Assembly (NCBI GenBank): GCA_016936035.1
Contig: JAFGPU010000355.1
Span: 1-7,322, forward strand
DNA: 7,322 nucleotides
Direction: 5' to 3'
DNA from: Acidimicrobiales bacterium
GTDB taxonomy: Bacteria > Actinomycetota > Acidimicrobiia > Acidimicrobiales > VFJN01
Below the pieces are notes generated by a model that had not been told where the DNA came from, ran no database searches, and worked only from the letters and a program-made list of their open reading frames with translations. The position numbers and the translations under genes were made by a program. Of the stretch, positions 5,587 to 7,322 are shown one piece after another; within the stretch, counting starts at the first letter, position 1, and every line of letters begins with the position of its first letter.

Positions 5587-6266
5587 CCATCCGGCATCCT
5601 GGCACGCCCGCCGTGGGAGGTGTCGTCGTGCTGCAGGAGGCCTTCGGCATCACCGACCACATCGTCGACGTGTGCCAGCGCCTGGCCGACATCGGGTGGT
5701 TGGCTGTCGCCCCCCACCTGTACCACCGGTCGGGCGATCCGGTCGTGAGCTACGACGACTTCCGGGCTGCGCTGCCCCACGCCCGGGCCCTCACGCCCGA
5801 GGGGGTGCTGGCCGACGTCGACGCGGCACTCGGCTACATCGAGGGGGCCGGCTTCCCGATCGACACCGCCGGGGTCGTGGGATTCTGCATGGGGGGCACC
5901 ATCGCGTTCGCCGTGGCTGTGCAGCGCCAGGTGGGGGCGGCTGTCACCTTCTACGGCAGCGGCGTGCGAGAGGGGCGCTTCGGCTTCCCGTCCATGATCG
6001 AGGCGGCGCCGGGGCTGCGCGCGCCGTGGTTGGGCCTGTTCGGCGACGCCGACGCCGGCATCCCGGTCGAGGACGTCGAGCAGCTCCGGGCGGCGGCGTC
6101 CGAGGCCGAGGTGCCCACCGAGGTGGTGCGCTACCCGGAGGCCGGGCACGGGTTCCATCGCGACGGCAGCCCGACCCATGACGCGGGGGCGGCGTCCGAC
6201 GCGTGGATGCGGATGCTCGACTGGTTCGCCGACAACATGACGACCGGGGCGACCGAGGCCCCGTGA
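5565..6266 (+). CDS. Dienelactone hydrolase family protein (alpha/beta hydrolase)
   Basis: This 233-residue protein matches the usual DLH length. The classic enzyme opens dienelactones in chlorocatechol degradation, but many family members have unknown ester or lactone substrates. Visible active-site elements are VVLQEAFGI (E25, equivalent to the glutamate that tunes the DLH nucleophile), GFCMGG with nucleophile C108 (106-111), GDADAGIP with D163 as the likely acid, and YPEAGHGF with H195. The Cys-Asp-His triad is therefore complete. No signal peptide is seen, so it is probably cytosolic. The ATG overlaps the end of the preceding membrane-protein gene by 22 nt in a different frame and lacks a ribosome binding site. 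The stop lies 6 bp from that of the convergent SDR. No catechol-pathway genes are nearby, so a role in aromatic degradation is not supported by context. Confidence 0.92.
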   Translation: MADDTPLTIRHPGTPAVGGVVVLQEAFGITDHIVDVCQRLADIGWLAVAPHLYHRSGDPVVSYDDFRAALPHARALTPEGVLADVDAALGYIEGAGFPIDTAGVVGFCMGGTIAFAVAVQRQVGAAVTFYGSGVREGRFGFPSMIEAAPGLRAPWLGLFGDADAGIPVEDVEQLRAAASEAEVPTEVVRYPEAGHGFHRDGSPTHDAGAASDAWMRMLDWFADNMTTGATEAP

Positions 6267-6283
6267 CCGGCCTCAGAGGTCGG
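6245..6283. terminator. Candidate terminator hairpins between the convergent DLH and SDR genes
   Basis: Two inverted repeats lie at the junction. CGGGGC (6245-6250) pairs with GCCCCG (6258-6263) at the end of the DLH gene. CCGGCC (6267-6272), which exactly fills the gap between the two stop codons, pairs with GGTCGG (6278-6283) with one G-T pair and loop TCAGA. Neither is followed by a T-tract, so function as a terminator is inference. Confidence 0.3.
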
Positions 6284-7076
6284 GGAAGCCGAGGTCGAGG
6301 TTGGGCCGGTCGAGCCCGCCGTCGGCGTCGACCACCTTGCCGGTGATGTAGGCGGCGGCGTCCGACGCCAGGAAGAGGGCGGTGGCCGCGATGTCGTCGG
6401 GGTCGCCGATGCGCTGCAGCGGGGTCGTCTGCTCCATCGTCGTGCGCAGTGTCTCGTCGGTGAGCACGATCTCGAGCGCGGACGTGGCGACCGACCCGAC
6501 GCCGATGGCGTTGACCCTGATGCGGGGGGCCAGGTCGCAGGCCGCCAGCCGCGTGTAGTGCGAGAGCGCCGCCTTGGCGGTGCCGTAGGCCAGGTAGCCG
6601 CGCCCGGTGACGCGGCCGATCATCGACGAGATGTTGACGACCGCGCCGGCGGGTGCACCTGGGCCGCGCCCCTCGAGCATCAGCGGGGCGGCGGCCTGGG
6701 TGAGGGCGTGCGCGGTCGCCACGTTGAAGTGGAACGCCTGCTCCAGGTGGCGGGGCGCCGTGTCGAGGAACGGGCGGGGCATGGTGCCACCGACGTTGTT
6801 GACCACGATGTCGAGCCGGCCGAACGCCTCGCGCGCGATGCCGGCCAGGCCGGCAGCGGCGTCGAGGTCGGACAGGTCCGCCGGCGCGACGACGGCACGA
6901 CGGCCGGTGGCCTCGATCTGCCCGGCCACCTCGGCGAGCTGGGATTCGGTGCGCGCCGAGATGACGACGTCCGCGCCCGCCTCGGCCAGGGCCACCGCAG
7001 TGGCCGCACCGATGCCACGGCCCGCGCCGGTGACGACCGCCGCCCGATCGGTCAGCAGAAACCGGTCGAGAATCAT
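6273..7076 (-). CDS. Short-chain dehydrogenase/reductase (SDR) family oxidoreductase
   Basis: This 267-residue classical SDR has an NAD(P)-binding Rossmann fold and is presumably cytosolic. The cofactor loop TGAGRGIG is at 16-23, ADL at 66-68, and NNVGG at 93-97 replaces the usual NNAGG. The catalytic tetrad N118, S151, Y164 and K168 (YGTAK) is complete, and the C-terminal block [12 protein letters not shown] (243-254) is typical. R42 in the SART turn suggests NADP(H), which is tentative. The opening MILDRF and ending [10 protein letters not shown] resemble, from memory, a mycobacterial SDR group that includes Rv0927c. Substrate is unknown. ATG 7076 is chosen because of that conserved opening and a strong ribosome binding site AGGGGGA 5 nt upstream. 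In-frame ATGs at 7094 and 7100 would disrupt this arrangement. It is convergent with the DLH gene. Confidence 0.94.
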   Translation of the reverse strand: MILDRFLLTDRAAVVTGAGRGIGAATAVALAEAGADVVISARTESQLAEVAGQIEATGRRAVVAPADLSDLDAAAGLAGIAREAFGRLDIVVNNVGGTMPRPFLDTAPRHLEQAFHFNVATAHALTQAAAPLMLEGRGPGAPAGAVVNISSMIGRVTGRGYLAYGTAKAALSHYTRLAACDLAPRIRVNAIGVGSVATSALEIVLTDETLRTTMEQTTPLQRIGDPDDIAATALFLASDAAAYITGKVVDADGGLDRPNLDLGFPDL

Positions 7077-7100
7077 GCCCTTCCCCCTGCACATGTCCAT

Positions 7101-7132
7101 GCCCGGTCGCTCGGCCGGGCTCGCCGACTCTA
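7101..7132 (-). promoter_or_regulatory. Candidate SDR promoter -10 (TAGAGT) and start-proximal hairpin
   Basis: On the minus strand CC-TAGAGT-CGG (7132 down to 7127) fits TAnnnT and would start a transcript near 7120, giving a leader of about 44 nt. GCCCGG (7101-7106) and CCGGGC (7115-7120) form an inverted repeat with an 8-nt loop at the predicted 5' end of that leader. No clear -35 was found. Confidence 0.4.
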
Positions 7133-7322
7133 GGCCCCGGGCAATGCTCGGGGGGAAACGTCGCCTGGAAGGCGGTCGCCGGCGTCGCGCTCGCCGACGA
7201 GGCAACAGCCTCCTGGGCGCTCGTCGTTCCGCGGGCTCACGTGTCGGAGGAGCCCGACCAGTCGAGCGTCCACCCAAGGCCACCATCGCACCCGGCGACA
7301 GCCCCGTTTCACCTTGTTCCGA
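7133..7322. other. Right-edge region without a supportable gene; two small hairpins
   Basis: No coding region with recognisable family features lies here. Reading frames on the minus strand are open but give arginine- and proline-rich sequence typical of GC-rich shadow frames. Two perfect small inverted repeats are present: CGCCT-GGA-AGGCG (7162-7174) and GAGGC-AACA-GCCTC (7199-7212). An alternative pairing of CGACGAG (7195-7201) with CTCGTCG (7220-7226) encloses the second. These could belong to the end of a gene beyond the window or to a small RNA. I cannot tell which. Confidence 0.4.

Noticed and set aside
5390..6181. 263-residue plus-strand frame overlapping the DLH gene
   Set aside because: The translation is Arg/Gly/His-rich out-of-frame sequence. 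The DLH frame has a complete catalytic triad over the same region.
7077..7286. N-terminal extension of the SDR to an upstream ATG near 7286
   Set aside because: The extension is Arg/Pro-rich without family similarity and would pass through the candidate promoter and the strong ribosome binding site placed for ATG 7076.
7130..7312. 60-residue minus-strand open frame ([11 protein letters not shown]...)
   Set aside because: It has no ribosome binding site or recognisable motif, has shadow-like composition, and ends in the SDR -10 element. A real small gene cannot be wholly excluded.
1..7322. Mobile element, CRISPR array, tRNA or rRNA, or a novel defence-like system
   Set aside because: I saw no transposase or integrase, no spaced direct repeats, no tRNA-like cloverleaf and no cluster of co-oriented unknown genes. 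All but one of the genes belong to familiar families.

Overview
The window is a very GC-rich (roughly 70%), gene-dense bacterial chromosomal segment. It most resembles a high-GC actinobacterium. The order RNase E/G - rplU - rpmA - obg - proB is a classic actinobacterial housekeeping neighbourhood. The L27 N-terminus ([16 protein letters not shown]), the Obg N-terminus (AQFVDECNLHAKAGDGG) and the frequent lack of a Shine-Dalgarno sequence point, by recall rather than by search, toward the class Acidimicrobiia.

Left block (1-2960): the 3' end of an RNase E/G gene, then rplU (L21) behind a leader with a strong GC hairpin, then rpmA (L27) 14 nt later. The usual rplU-rpmA-obg run is interrupted by a crotonase-family gene on the minus strand (882-1535). 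It faces rpmA convergently and obg divergently. obg (1668-2960) appears to have its own promoter and a leaderless GTG start. Its product has an unusual G4 motif and a nine-glycine insertion encoded by a perfect 3 x 9-bp tandem repeat.

Middle block (2957-5586): proB overlaps the obg stop codon (ATGA) and encodes a full-length glutamate 5-kinase with a PUA domain. proA does not follow. Instead, after 32 nt, comes a large polytopic membrane protein (4081-5586) that looks like a GT-C-type glycosyltransferase, with an apparently leaderless GTG start.

Right block (5565-7322): a dienelactone hydrolase-family gene overlaps the end of the membrane-protein gene by 22 nt, with its candidate -10 inside that gene. 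It converges, with only 6 bp between stop codons, on a minus-strand short-chain dehydrogenase/reductase. The last 190 bp or so hold the SDR promoter region and two small hairpins but no gene I can support.

Functionally the window joins ribosome biogenesis and RNA turnover (RNase E/G, L21, L27, Obg) with the first step of proline synthesis and three independent metabolic genes (crotonase, DLH, SDR) of uncertain substrate. I see no mobile element, CRISPR array, tRNA or rRNA, and no sign of a new multi-gene system. The points worth a second look are regulatory (TAnnnT elements placed for leaderless starts, and the L21 leader), the Obg G-domain oddities, and the uncharacterised membrane protein.
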